From Candidatus Enterococcus ferrettii (GTDB lineage Bacteria; Bacillota; Bacilli; Lactobacillales; Enterococcaceae), in NCBI RefSeq assembly GCF_017377655.1, contig NZ_JAFREL010000068.1, positions 1 to 64,000 of the forward strand: DNA of 64,000 nucleotides, read 5' to 3'. Position 1 is the stretch's first letter, and the number at the start of each line of letters is the position of its first letter. Made by a program: the position numbers and the translations under genes. This document shows, piece after piece, positions 34,723 through 43,747 of this stretch. The notes below the pieces were generated by a model that searched no databases, had not been told where the DNA came from, and saw only the letters and a program-made list of their open reading frames with translations.

Positions 34723-35710
34723 GATAAAACCCATCCGATCCATATTCTTCAGGAAAATCATCTGGGTATTTTCCTAACCCTTCTCGAGGATATTTTTCTG
34801 GCGAGCGGGTGAAGGATACGTAGCGCACGATCGGTGTCACATACCCCACTCGATCATCTTTAAAATAAACATTTGGTTTTCCTTGTTTCTCGTAAACAAA
34901 TTGTTTTGAGAACCCTGCATAAGAGTTGTCTTTAATAAATGCAATAAAAGCTTGAACTTCTCTCCAAGTAAGTTGTCCAGTTTGCCATTGCTCCTTTAAG
35001 GATTTAGCTTCGTAATTGACAGGTCTGTTCTCATCATCAAATTCAAGTCGAATATTATTTTGGATTGCTTCAGAATTTGTGATGATTTCATCCGGCTGTC
35101 CCCAAATTCGCAAAATATCTGCAGTAGAATATTGTTCAAAATCTGGTCCATAAGCAACTAGAAAACCAGCTTCATGATAATAGGTTGTTACCGCGAACTC
35201 TGAATTAGGATCTTCGATGATCATGTCTTTTTTAGGCGGTTTTTTTACTCTTTTCTTTTTTGCGATATCATGATCTTTTTGTGCCTCAGCCAATCGTTCT
35301 TCAAACTCATTTGTTCTCTCTCCGCCATATTCAGCAACTGAGGCTTTAGCTAATTTAATTTCCTCATCGTTGAGTGAGAGCTCTGCGATTCGAACAGCTC
35401 GTTCCGGATTGCTTAATTGACTTGACGAATAATCTGACTTGGGACTATCATTTGGGATTTCCACATCTTGTTTTGCAGGTATGTTCTCTCCTGAAAAAAC
35501 TAGTATGAAACTGAAGACGAATAAAATGAGAAAAAGACTAATTATCGTAGGTTTTGCAACTCGTGTATTTTTAGTTGGAACAGGCGATTTCTTTGGTGTG
35601 ACTGGAGCATCATCGAAATCATATTCTGCGTGACAGTAAGAACACTGGTACCCTCTCTTTGTTTTTTTAAATTGATTCCCACCACAGTATTTACAAATTA
35701 AGCCTTTCAT
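34712..35710 (-). CDS. Zinc-ribbon membrane protein with extracellular C-terminal domain (first of pair)
   Basis: A 332-residue paralogue of the next gene. Zinc ribbon at residues 5-26 (CKYCGGNQFKKTKRGYQCSYC), a basic linker, one membrane helix (about 53-72), a charged helical stalk (about 100-160, rich in Glu/Lys), then an outside domain. That domain holds ILRIWGQPDEIIT and strands IRLEFDDENRPVNYEA, and a second half (about 235-320). Cytoplasmic metal-ribbon plus outside globular domain suggests sensing or assembly at the envelope; no function is known to me. Confidence 0.72.
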   Translation of the reverse strand: MKGLICKYCGGNQFKKTKRGYQCSYCHAEYDFDDAPVTPKKSPVPTKNTRVAKPTIISLFLILFVFSFILVFSGENIPAKQDVEIPNDSPKSDYSSSQLSNPERAVRIAELSLNDEEIKLAKASVAEYGGERTNEFEERLAEAQKDHDIAKKKRVKKPPKKDMIIEDPNSEFAVTTYYHEAGFLVAYGPDFEQYSTADILRIWGQPDEIITNSEAIQNNIRLEFDDENRPVNYEAKSLKEQWQTGQLTWREVQAFIAFIKDNSYAGFSKQFVYEKQGKPNVYFKDDRVGYVTPIVRYVSFTRSPEKYPREGLGKYPDDFPEEYGSDGFYHEK

Positions 35711-36465
35711 CTTATCTACCTAACTTTTCTTTAGATTGTGAACAGTCATTGCCTTAACCATAGATTCCCTCTCAACTACACACAAGCAACAATATCCAAG
35801 AAGTAACTACAGGAAGAGAACCTGTCGACATCGTTGATTATTGATTAAATGACTATTTTATCGTGATTCCCCTAAGCATATTTTTTCATTTAAAAATAAG
35901 TGCGTGCAGAAAAAGCTGTTTTTCTGTCCACTCAATTGTTTAAGAAATTTGTCCATTTATTTTTAAGCATAGATTCTGATTCTTCTTGTGTCAGAAAAAA
36001 TCACCTTAATAATGGCAAAGAGGTCGGTAATCCAATTAAACTTCTCTTTTGGATGCAGGAATCACAAAAATTTTGTCTGCTCCAAGCTCTCCGAGTTCTC
36101 TTGCATTCAAAATGGATTGTCTCAAAAAGCAGACGCCGCGAGTTTGAAAAATAATAAGTGCCATTACCTCGTTCACATCTTCGGACCCATCCAGTCTCTC
36201 AGTAATTGTTTTACACTATCTATTACCGCATCTAAATTTATACAACAAACAACTCCTAATTTCATATCAGAATCCTTGTCTACCAAATTTCCTTTGAACT
36301 CAGTAGAAGCAATTTATCTGTATATAAAAAACATGCCTTTTTAAATCAACTGACAGTAGCATTTCAATGACCTCTCTAAGAATTTCTTGTTTTGTCACAA
36401 ATTAATAAATAGACGATATTTTCTCCTATACTACAAACTTAATAATAAATAAAATTAATCGAATT
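35711..36465. other. Intergenic, possible gene remnant on minus strand
   Basis: About 750 bases without an intact gene. On the minus strand, two short frames in different phases (about 36172-36280 and 36036-36172) read like pieces of one protein (e.g. ILNARELGELGADKIFVIP) separated by a frameshift. Overlapping plus-strand frames look like shadows. I cannot assign the ancestral gene. Confidence 0.3.
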
Positions 36466-36480
36466 AAAGGAGGGGCTCTT

Positions 36481-36573
36481 CTGAATAAATTACAACAAAG
36501 ATTATTTTTATTCGCTGACAATCAAATTTATCCTCTATTTATTTTCATGCTATTTTTCATTATGAAAACTTGA
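36481..36573 (+). CDS. Candidate small membrane peptide with non-ATG start (30 aa)
   Basis: A near-perfect Shine-Dalgarno AAAGGAGG (36466-36473) stands 7 nt before CTG, which opens a 30-codon frame encoding a hydrophobic peptide ending PLFIFMLFFIMKT. No other start is in reach of this RBS. CTG starts are rare, so this is tentative. Confidence 0.35.
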   Translation: MNKLQQRLFLFADNQIYPLFIFMLFFIMKT

Positions 36574-36849
36574 TTAATCCTATTATATCAAAGGAAATAG
36601 GAAGCACAATAGGTATTCTTCACAAGATTATTTTCAGTATAAAAGGAGAATAATCTCGTGTACAGTCTCCACGTAACATAACACCTATTTATTTTTTGTA
36701 CCTATATGCGTACTTGATTTGTCCTTAATTCCACCTTCATAGATAATCATTAATTGAAAAAATAATTAATTCTGCATTATATCTTACACATTTCTAATGT
36801 ATGAACATTAATAATTCCTTTTTATAAGTACTAGATAAAAAATCAAAGC
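36574..36849. other. Intergenic AT-rich region
   Basis: No coding frame. A hairpin around 36625-36657 (AGATTATT with AATAATCT) holds an AAAGGAG in its loop side, followed by GTG and only six more codons. Confidence 0.35.
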
Positions 36850-36893
36850 AAAAAAGACAAGAAATCTAGCGCATAGGGCCTCATTTCCTGTCT
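36850..36893 (-). terminator. Terminator after amidohydrolase
   Basis: Minus-strand stem AGACAGGAAAT with ATTTCTTGTCT (one mismatch), followed by six T. Confidence 0.75.
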
Positions 36894-36960
36894 TCATGCT
36901 TTATTAAGTAAACTTATTTTCCTATCAAACGCTTGAAAAGCAAGGGATCTGTTCTCACAC

Positions 36961-38151
36961 TTACATCTCTTCCCCTGCCAAAAAGACCTGCTGTACATTC
37001 CGCAGCTGCTCAATATCCTGGGTAACATCGCCGGATACCACTAAAATATCCGCCTGCAGGCCCGATTTAAGTTGGCCTGTCACCTCGATCAAGTCGAAAA
37101 CTCGTGCCGGATTTTGAGTAGCTGTTTGAATCGCCTCAAGGGGCGTCAAACCATAACGAACCATTAACTCAAGCTCCTCAACAATCGGCACATCAGGCGC
37201 CTCCAGCATCACCATATCTGTCCCTGCTAAAATTGTTACTCCTTCATCATAGATCGGTTTAAAATTCTTCGAGTAAGCCTCAACAGAAGCTTCAAAAAAA
37301 TCTAAATGATGAGAGTAGGTTTCAGTAGATTGATTAGAATGATCAATCCCCACCTCTTGTACCTTCTTGTTGTAATCAGCCAGAAAATGATAAGCAAACA
37401 TCGTAGGCGTCCAAGTCTGCTGATTCGCCGCCATTTGTTTGCCTTGTTCTACCGTTAAAAAGTTGCCATGTTCAATCGTATCAAAGCCAGCATCAATACA
37501 CATTTGGATTCCTGGTTGCGTGCCGGAGTGAACCACACATTTCATGCCCAAACGATGGGCCTCCTCAACTCCTGCATTCAGTTCTTCTTGGGTAAATTCA
37601 CAGATATCGTCTCGGTTTGTGGTTAACAGCTTAATCCAATCCGCACCGTCACGTTTTTGACGACGAATGGTATGACGAATATTTTCTACACCATCCACCT
37701 CTTCAATGCCATCCTCATGGCCATGACCACCAGTAATACAAATTCCACGATCAGTATGCAGAATCCTTGGTGCTTTGACAAAACCTTTTTCCGCTGCCAG
37801 CCGCAGCGTTTCTAAAAGAAATTGCGGACCGCAGCAGTCACGAATCGTTGTTACCCCCTTCTTCAGACAGGTCTCCGCTTGCTTTTTTGCATAATAAGCA
37901 ATCATAAAATCATTGTAGTGATGCAAATCTGGCTGCGTCCAATAATAGCCCAAATGGATATGAGCATCCATTAAACCTGGTAGAATCGTTGACTGACCGT
38001 AATCACGAACCTCAGCCTCCGGATATTTTTCCTGTAATTCTTTCGCAGGACCCACTGACAGAATCTGATCCTTTTGACAAACCACACCGCCATTCTCGAT
38101 CACTGTTTCTCCATCACCAATAATAATTTTTGCCGCCTTTAATAAAAACAT
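36961..38151 (-). CDS. Metal-dependent amidohydrolase (imidazolonepropionase / Xaa-Pro dipeptidase-like)
   Basis: Cytoplasmic TIM-barrel hydrolase of 396 residues. The first metal motif is LPGLMDAHIHLGY (about 55-67), a bridging Lys lies in DGADWIKLLTT, ligand His residues follow in CVVHSGT and DTIEHGNF, and the catalytic Asp is in LAGTDMVM. The subgroup includes prolidase-like and imidazolonepropionase-like enzymes that open cyclic amides or cleave Xaa-Pro. Monocistronic with a strong RBS and its own terminator. The substrate is not assignable. Confidence 0.88.
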   Translation of the reverse strand: MFLLKAAKIIIGDGETVIENGGVVCQKDQILSVGPAKELQEKYPEAEVRDYGQSTILPGLMDAHIHLGYYWTQPDLHHYNDFMIAYYAKKQAETCLKKGVTTIRDCCGPQFLLETLRLAAEKGFVKAPRILHTDRGICITGGHGHEDGIEEVDGVENIRHTIRRQKRDGADWIKLLTTNRDDICEFTQEELNAGVEEAHRLGMKCVVHSGTQPGIQMCIDAGFDTIEHGNFLTVEQGKQMAANQQTWTPTMFAYHFLADYNKKVQEVGIDHSNQSTETYSHHLDFFEASVEAYSKNFKPIYDEGVTILAGTDMVMLEAPDVPIVEELELMVRYGLTPLEAIQTATQNPARVFDLIEVTGQLKSGLQADILVVSGDVTQDIEQLRNVQQVFLAGEEM

Positions 38152-38378
38152 GCTATCCTCCCTTTCCCTACTAATGTTAGTATATTCACAAAAGTTTACG
38201 CTTACAAGGGGGGGCTGGAATTATTTAGCAAAGTCATTTTTTAGAGATTTAAAAGCGTTCTATTACTCCTTTTTACTTTCCCATACGTGTCTTCTCTGTA
38301 TTAACCTTATATAAATCAGAAATTATGCAGACTGAAAATTTTTGCACCTCTAGTAATTTTTTTACAGTTTGCTTCATG

Positions 38379-38416
38379 AAAAAAAGCCTGCCTTCATTTT
38401 GCAACGAAAGCAGACT
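38379..38416 (-). terminator. Terminator after the DUF2142 gene
   Basis: Minus-strand stem AGTCTGC/GCAGGCT with additional pairing, followed by seven T. Confidence 0.75.
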
Positions 38417-38424
38417 GTCTATTC

Positions 38425-39849
38425 TTAATAGCGTTCATTTAACACGGATAAAGCAACTAGAAACAAGATCACCAAGCTAATACTTAAAATAATATTCATT
38501 GAACGCTTGCTGACATCCAATCCTTTACCATGGCTGCTGAACAGCGGAACCATAGTTAGCCCAACCGGAATAAAGTAGCGGCCTTGAAGTCCCTCAATGG
38601 TTTTCTTGGCATTCACTGGATTCCAAATTTGATACAGTGCAAAAAAAGTCAGCAGGGTGTATAGAATCAGCAACAGCACAATAATTCCTTTTTGATAAAG
38701 AGCCAGTGTTCCACCGTCTTCTTTTTGCAGCAGGGAAGCCACAATCAAAATTGAAAAGTAAAAGATAATCCAGTGGGTTGCCATTGGTGCATCCAACAAA
38801 CCAAAGTCTCCAACTGCTGATCGAGTGATATAATCTCCTTTAATCCCTAAAACATAATTATCATAAAAGTTCGTCAGAAAAATCGACGGATCCTTGAAAA
38901 AGGCTGCCACCTGCTTCGACGGGTTAGAAAAATCACGGTAAAGCGTTTGCTGATCAATCATGAAGCTGTTCCACCACAGATAAAAACCAATCGATAAGGC
39001 CAAAATCAAAATACCCCAGGCAATTTTCCTTCGCACACTTAAAGCTTTATTGGGCAACAAGAAAAACAGCATCCCTAAAGTAATCATTGTCGGCTTCATT
39101 AAAACCAGTCCGATCATCATTACCATACTGATCAACATAGCTGGCGAGCTGATTCGTTTTTTGCCTCTAAGATGCAAGATCCAAGACGTAAAGAAAAAAC
39201 CGCCGGCAATAATCATGGCATCCCCAGAAACCGTAGAAGCTAAAAACATAGCCATCGGATTGAGACCAATTACTGCCCCGCCCCATTTTGAAAAGGGAAA
39301 AATAGCTAAGGCCGCAAACACCACAAAAATGTAAGCAAATAAATTGAAATAGCGGGCAATATAATACTGATTCAGCGGTCGTTGATTAAACAGCTTACCC
39401 ACCCAGATCGCGGTTATTTGCGGAATGTAATTGACAAAGCTGTAGTTGGTCATGCCGCCGGTTCCGATAAATTTATCCGAATTATCGCCATCTGACTTAA
39501 TCATATAAGGATACTTTTCATTTTCTCCCCATTTTTGAACGGCGTATTCGTTCATGCGATAGATTTCATCTGAAACCTCAAAACCATAAAAGCCCCAGGT
39601 TTGATCAGCCTTTTTCGGTGCCTTTCCTGTACGCGTCTCTGGACGCACCTTAAAACGGGAAAGGGCATCGGCTTTCACTAAGTGCCCGACTTCATCGGGG
39701 GCCTGCAGCGGTGGAATGATTTTGATGAAGATTAGACCAAATACCATTGCGAAAATTAAAAAGAAAACGACTGGAAATTCCAGTCTTTTTATTGTTTGAA
39801 AGATCGGATTTTCTTGTCTTTTGCCCGATCGAAGTTGGGTGGTTGTCAT
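38425..39849 (-). CDS. DUF2142 family polytopic membrane protein
   Basis: A 474-residue membrane protein with about eleven spans. The segment IIPPLQAPDEVGHLVKADALSRFKV after the first helix is the family hallmark of DUF2142 (PPxQAPDExxH), which belongs to GT-C-like glycosyltransferases. These proteins are usually tied to teichoic acid or surface polysaccharide modification. It stands alone, with RBS GAGGAG. The other GT-C-like protein at 32111-33796 has the same overall architecture but a different motif. Confidence 0.85.
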   Translation of the reverse strand: MTTTQLRSGKRQENPIFQTIKRLEFPVVFFLIFAMVFGLIFIKIIPPLQAPDEVGHLVKADALSRFKVRPETRTGKAPKKADQTWGFYGFEVSDEIYRMNEYAVQKWGENEKYPYMIKSDGDNSDKFIGTGGMTNYSFVNYIPQITAIWVGKLFNQRPLNQYYIARYFNLFAYIFVVFAALAIFPFSKWGGAVIGLNPMAMFLASTVSGDAMIIAGGFFFTSWILHLRGKKRISSPAMLISMVMMIGLVLMKPTMITLGMLFFLLPNKALSVRRKIAWGILILALSIGFYLWWNSFMIDQQTLYRDFSNPSKQVAAFFKDPSIFLTNFYDNYVLGIKGDYITRSAVGDFGLLDAPMATHWIIFYFSILIVASLLQKEDGGTLALYQKGIIVLLLILYTLLTFFALYQIWNPVNAKKTIEGLQGRYFIPVGLTMVPLFSSHGKGLDVSKRSMNIILSISLVILFLVALSVLNERY

Positions 39850-39947
39850 TAACTAGCTCCTCAATAAATTTGTCTATGTCTAATTTATCATACTTCACGA
39901 CATTTTGAGCGGACTTTTTCTTGATTGGTACAAAAAATCTATACAAG

Positions 39948-39977
39948 AAAAAAGAAGTCGCATCTTACCGCGACTTC
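39948..39977 (-). terminator. Terminator of the glycyl radical enzyme operon
   Basis: Minus-strand stem GAAGTCGC with GCGACTTC (39954-39961 and 39970-39977), followed by six T. Confidence 0.85.
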
Positions 39978-40033
39978 TTCCATCAAAAAGGCTGAATCAA
40001 TCTATAAAATCAAGTTGATTCCATGTTGCTTCT

Positions 40034-40345
40034 TTATTCAGCAATATACGAACAGCTGTAATCAGCATATTCCGTTACTTTTACTTGAAACGCACTATTT
40101 TTAGGAACTATAAACTCTTCTTCTTCAGTGAAAGTTTGCCATTCCGTTTCGCCAGGCAGCAAAACCGTCATCGCTCCTTGTAAAACAGTCATTAATTCTT
40201 TTTCGTTTGTATTAAAGGTATAGTCACCTGCTAACATGAACCCTAAAGTAACCTTACTGCCATCTGCCTGTTGAAGGGTTCGGCTGTTTACCTTCCCGTC
40301 AAAATAAACATTGGCCTTTTTCACTGCATCTACATTTTTTAACAC
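40034..40345 (-). CDS. ppnP: PpnP-like cupin (pyrimidine/purine nucleoside phosphorylase family, DUF1255)
   Basis: A 103-residue single-domain cupin. The pattern NVYFDGKVNSRTL, TLGFMLAGDYTFNTNEKELMTVLQG, and VLLPGETEWQTF is that of PpnP/YaiE, a broad nucleoside phosphorylase in E. coli. Start is GTG at 40345 with AAGGGGA 9 nt upstream. It is the last gene of the glycyl radical enzyme operon, 25 nt after the TSUP permease; what a nucleoside phosphorylase does there is unclear, so it may serve another role. Confidence 0.85.
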   Translation of the reverse strand: MLKNVDAVKKANVYFDGKVNSRTLQQADGSKVTLGFMLAGDYTFNTNEKELMTVLQGAMTVLLPGETEWQTFTEEEEFIVPKNSAFQVKVTEYADYSCSYIAE

Positions 40346-40370
40346 GACAATTTATCCCCTTTTTTCAGTT

Positions 40371-41255
40371 CTATGCTTTTTGTGCAATCGCCAGCTTACG
40401 ACTCTTTTGAATATAGGTGAAGCCAGAGTAAATAATCACTACGATGACAATCCAAGTTAACACCGTAATATCTAAGCCTGTAACGAATTTCGAAGCAATA
40501 ATTACCCCCGCAATTCCGCCAATCGTGATTCCCAGACTTACCTTACGAGCATACTCACCTGTTCGAATAAAGTTGATACTCGCTACAGGCATCAATGCAC
40601 CGCAGGAAGCAGACATGATCGGGAAAGCCACCAAAGGACTCAAGCCCAGCATATACACCATTGCCATACAAGGGGCATACAATCCCACCCCCATCGTCAT
40701 TAGTGCACCTAAACCAAAATTACCCACAATTCCAATTATCAGTTTAATCCCGGTTAAGCCAGTCGCTGTATTGCCTTCACCTAAAATATTGATCATGCCA
40801 GTTTGTTTCAAGGCCATTAAGATTGCGGTCAGTATTAAAGCACAGCCCATTACAAATTGAACCTTTTGCTCCGGCAGCTTAGTAACAAATTTTGAGCCGA
40901 TCCATGAACCAACTGTTGCAGCAGCAACCAAAGAAAACAAAGTCAACGGCTCCACCTTTACCACTGTGATAAAGATAATTGCTTCCAATAAACAGGATAA
41001 CGCATGACTGACATTTAATGTTCCCGGCAGCTTGCGATCGTCATCCAGCTGCTTGGTCAAGTTCATTAATAAAGTGGTAGGAGCAAATGCCCCAATGCCC
41101 AAAGTATCTAAGAAATCAGTAATAAAACCAATCCCGATTGAAACAGGCATACTGCCGCTGCCAAGATTTCTCTTATTCTTAAACAGATCCCGACCTAAAA
41201 CACTCATGTGCAAGCCTATAAAAAGGACCAGCATTACCAAAACGATTTGTTTCAT
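40371..41255 (-). CDS. TSUP family (TauE/SafE-type) membrane permease
   Basis: Membrane protein of 294 residues with eight or so helices, of the TauE/SafE family that exports sulfite, sulfonates or organic anions. Glycine-rich motifs GIGFITDFLDTLGIGAFAP and GIVGNFGLGALMTMGVGLYAP repeat in the two halves, as usual. It lies 65 nt downstream of the glycyl radical enzyme gene, separated by a hairpin without U-tract, in the same operon. It may export a product of that enzyme or take up the substrate. Confidence 0.88.
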   Translation of the reverse strand: MKQIVLVMLVLFIGLHMSVLGRDLFKNKRNLGSGSMPVSIGIGFITDFLDTLGIGAFAPTTLLMNLTKQLDDDRKLPGTLNVSHALSCLLEAIIFITVVKVEPLTLFSLVAAATVGSWIGSKFVTKLPEQKVQFVMGCALILTAILMALKQTGMINILGEGNTATGLTGIKLIIGIVGNFGLGALMTMGVGLYAPCMAMVYMLGLSPLVAFPIMSASCGALMPVASINFIRTGEYARKVSLGITIGGIAGVIIASKFVTGLDITVLTWIVIVVIIYSGFTYIQKSRKLAIAQKA

Positions 41256-41275
41256 ACTTACCTTCCCCCAAGAGA

Positions 41276-41312
41276 GAGCCTAGAAAGCATTTCCCGTTAT
41301 CTTTCTAGGCTC
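41276..41312 (-). other. Intercistronic 12-bp hairpin between GRE and TSUP genes
   Basis: GAGCCTAGAAAG (41276-41287) pairs perfectly with CTTTCTAGGCTC (41301-41312). On the minus strand it lacks a T-run, so partial termination, processing or protection of the upstream mRNA 3' end is more likely than full termination. Confidence 0.65.
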
Positions 41313-41320
41313 AGATTTTT

Positions 41321-43723
41321 TTAGCCAAAATCTTGTTCTGTTCGAGCAATAATTTCATCCTGCAGCGCTTTTTCCAAATTATTAAAGTAGTCGCTGTAAC
41401 CCGCTACTCGTACAATCAGATTTTCGTATTCTTTTGGATGCTTTTGAGCCTTAAGCAGAACATCCCGATTGACAACGTTAAATTGAATATGGTGTCCGTC
41501 CAGCGCAAAGTAGCTGCGAACCAACGACGCCATATTAATAATTCCCTGTTCTCCCGCAACTACACTTGGCGTAAACTTCTGATTCAACAATGCACCACCG
41601 GTTTTGGTTTGATCCAGCTTAGAAGCAGATTTGATTACTGCAGTTGGACCGTTTCGGTCAGCTCCTTTTTCAGGTGAAATCCCATCTGGTAACGGAATTC
41701 CTTTATGACGGCCATTTGGTGAAGCTTCCATCACTTGACCAAAGTAAACGTGGCATGTGGTTGGCAGGAACTCTACTACCGTTTTAGAACCTTTTGGTGT
41801 AGGCCGGCCAGCAATGATATCCTGCAAGGTTTCGTCCACTGTTTTTAACAAATCATCCGCATAATCATCATCGTTCCCGTATTTCGGTGTTTCATTGTAA
41901 ACCATGTCATAAATATCATCATGCCCTTCAAAATCCTCCGAGCAAGCTTGAATCATTTCAGCCATCGTCATCGTTTTTTGATCAAAGACATTATGCTTCA
42001 TCGCAGCTAATGAATCGGTGATAGTTGCGACACCCACACACTGAATATAACTAGTGTTATAGCGAGCTCCACCACAGTTGTAATCTTTCCCCACGGATAT
42101 ACAGTCATCGCTCATTACTGAAAGCAGCGGTACGGGCATAAATTCCATGTACATCCGTTCGATCATATTGTTTCCGGCAACCTTCACGTCCACCACATAT
42201 TTCAATTCTTCATAAAAAGCATCAAACATTTCTTCGTAAGTTGTCATTTCGCGGAAATCACCAACATCAATCCCTACCTGCTTGCCTGTATAGTGATCGT
42301 ACCCGCGATACATTGCTAACTCAAAAACTTTCGGAATATTCAAGTAACCAGTCAGAACATACGCTTCTTTACCAGCGACGCCCACTTCCACACACCCTGA
42401 ACAAATCCCGCTTTCTCTCGCATCATCGACAGATTTGCCTAAATAGCCCAATTCATTCAAAATCGCTTCTGAATTATAAAGCGCCGGTTGACCCCAGCCT
42501 TTACGAGAGACCCGCAACGCTTCACGCAGGAATTTCTCTGGTGATTTTTTCGAAATTTGAACGTTCGAGCTTGGCTGCAGCAGCTTCATTTCATCCATTA
42601 CTTCTAAAATTAAATAGCTGACTTCACTAACTCCGCTGGTTCCATCAGGACGCAATGCCCCGGTATTCAAATTACAGAAATCAGTATACGTACCGCTTTC
42701 CTTCAACGTGATTCCGACTTTTGGCGGTGCCGGCTGGTTGTTAAATTGGATCCACAGATTTTCTAAAAGCTCCCGCGCTTCCTCACGAGTTAAACGGCCT
42801 TCTTCAATGTCTTTTTCATAAAAAGGTTCTAAATGCTGATCCAATTTACCTGGTGAATACGCATCCCAGTTATTCATTTCAACCGTTACCCCAATGTGAA
42901 CAAACCAGTACATTTGAATTGCTTGACGGAAAGTTTGCGGTGCATGTTCAGGTACAACATCACAGACTTCAGCCAATTCCAACAGTTCCTTTTTCCATTC
43001 TGGATCAGTTTCTGTTTCAGCCATATCCCGACATTGCTGAGCATAACGTTTTCCAAAGATAATCATTGCTTCACAAACCAGCTTCATACCTTCTAATTCT
43101 TCTCGTTTGTTTAAAGCTTCCATATCATTGTTGTAATCAAGGTTGTCAATTTCTCGTTGGATATCTGCTTTGAAATCAGCGAAACCTTTTTGATACATTT
43201 TTCCGTCTGCAACTGTATGACCAGGTCCCCGTTGCATCAAGAATTCTGTATATAAACCAGCATCAAACAATAAATGCCATTCTTCCGGCAATAACTTATT
43301 CATGCGCGTCATCATTGCTCGATCATGCCAATAAGGAATAATGACTTCCTCTTGAATCTTGCGATCTTCCTCTGATACTTTGAAGAATACCTTTTCACGA
43401 TTGTTCATATTCTCAAAATCGTCTAACGTATGACAACATAACTCTGGGAAAGTTGGAGCTGCCCAAGGTGCATGCCCCTTCTCACCAAGAACCAAACTGC
43501 CTTTTTCAATATAGTTTGTCCGGTTTTCCATAATATACTTAAATGCTAAACCACGCAAAACGGGGGTTGAAACTTTGCCTTCCCATTGCTTGTAGGCTTC
43601 TGTCAGTAAAACAGCTCGTTCCATGGAAATTCTAGGTTCACACTCTTTTTCACTAATTTCTCTTAATCGCTTGATTCGTTCAGTACTGCCTCTTCTCGTT
43701 GGTTCCAATGTTAATTCAGCCAT
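41321..43723 (-). CDS. Glycyl radical enzyme, HypD-like (trans-4-hydroxyproline dehydratase type)
   Basis: Oxygen-sensitive radical enzyme of 800 residues. The glycyl radical site is RVAGYS with G775; the thiyl radical Cys is C444 in SGCVE, with the general-acid Glu at 446. Comparing from memory with Clostridioides difficile HypD, active-site residues correspond: F161, H169, D287, D348, F349, Y460 and the Thr near 655. The overall length and sequence pattern agree too, so a dehydratase of hydroxyproline or a similar ring substrate is likely. The usual P5C reductase gene is missing; a TSUP permease and a PpnP-like cupin follow instead, so another substrate is possible. RBS is AGGAGG. Confidence 0.9.
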   Translation of the reverse strand: MAELTLEPTRRGSTERIKRLREISEKECEPRISMERAVLLTEAYKQWEGKVSTPVLRGLAFKYIMENRTNYIEKGSLVLGEKGHAPWAAPTFPELCCHTLDDFENMNNREKVFFKVSEEDRKIQEEVIIPYWHDRAMMTRMNKLLPEEWHLLFDAGLYTEFLMQRGPGHTVADGKMYQKGFADFKADIQREIDNLDYNNDMEALNKREELEGMKLVCEAMIIFGKRYAQQCRDMAETETDPEWKKELLELAEVCDVVPEHAPQTFRQAIQMYWFVHIGVTVEMNNWDAYSPGKLDQHLEPFYEKDIEEGRLTREEARELLENLWIQFNNQPAPPKVGITLKESGTYTDFCNLNTGALRPDGTSGVSEVSYLILEVMDEMKLLQPSSNVQISKKSPEKFLREALRVSRKGWGQPALYNSEAILNELGYLGKSVDDARESGICSGCVEVGVAGKEAYVLTGYLNIPKVFELAMYRGYDHYTGKQVGIDVGDFREMTTYEEMFDAFYEELKYVVDVKVAGNNMIERMYMEFMPVPLLSVMSDDCISVGKDYNCGGARYNTSYIQCVGVATITDSLAAMKHNVFDQKTMTMAEMIQACSEDFEGHDDIYDMVYNETPKYGNDDDYADDLLKTVDETLQDIIAGRPTPKGSKTVVEFLPTTCHVYFGQVMEASPNGRHKGIPLPDGISPEKGADRNGPTAVIKSASKLDQTKTGGALLNQKFTPSVVAGEQGIINMASLVRSYFALDGHHIQFNVVNRDVLLKAQKHPKEYENLIVRVAGYSDYFNNLEKALQDEIIARTEQDFG

Positions 43724-43747
43724 TTCTTTTCCTCCTGTACTTCTTTA

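Noticed and set aside
35900..36344. Two overlapping plus-strand frames in the long gap
   Set aside because: No RBS, and the opposite strand reads more like broken protein sequence.
38190..38203. cre-like site upstream of the amidohydrolase
   Set aside because: AGTTTACGCTTACA has three mismatches to the consensus, too weak to report.
41333..43096. Several plus-strand frames opposite the glycyl radical enzyme gene
   Set aside because: Shadows of a highly biased minus-strand gene, with no RBS or recognisable motif.
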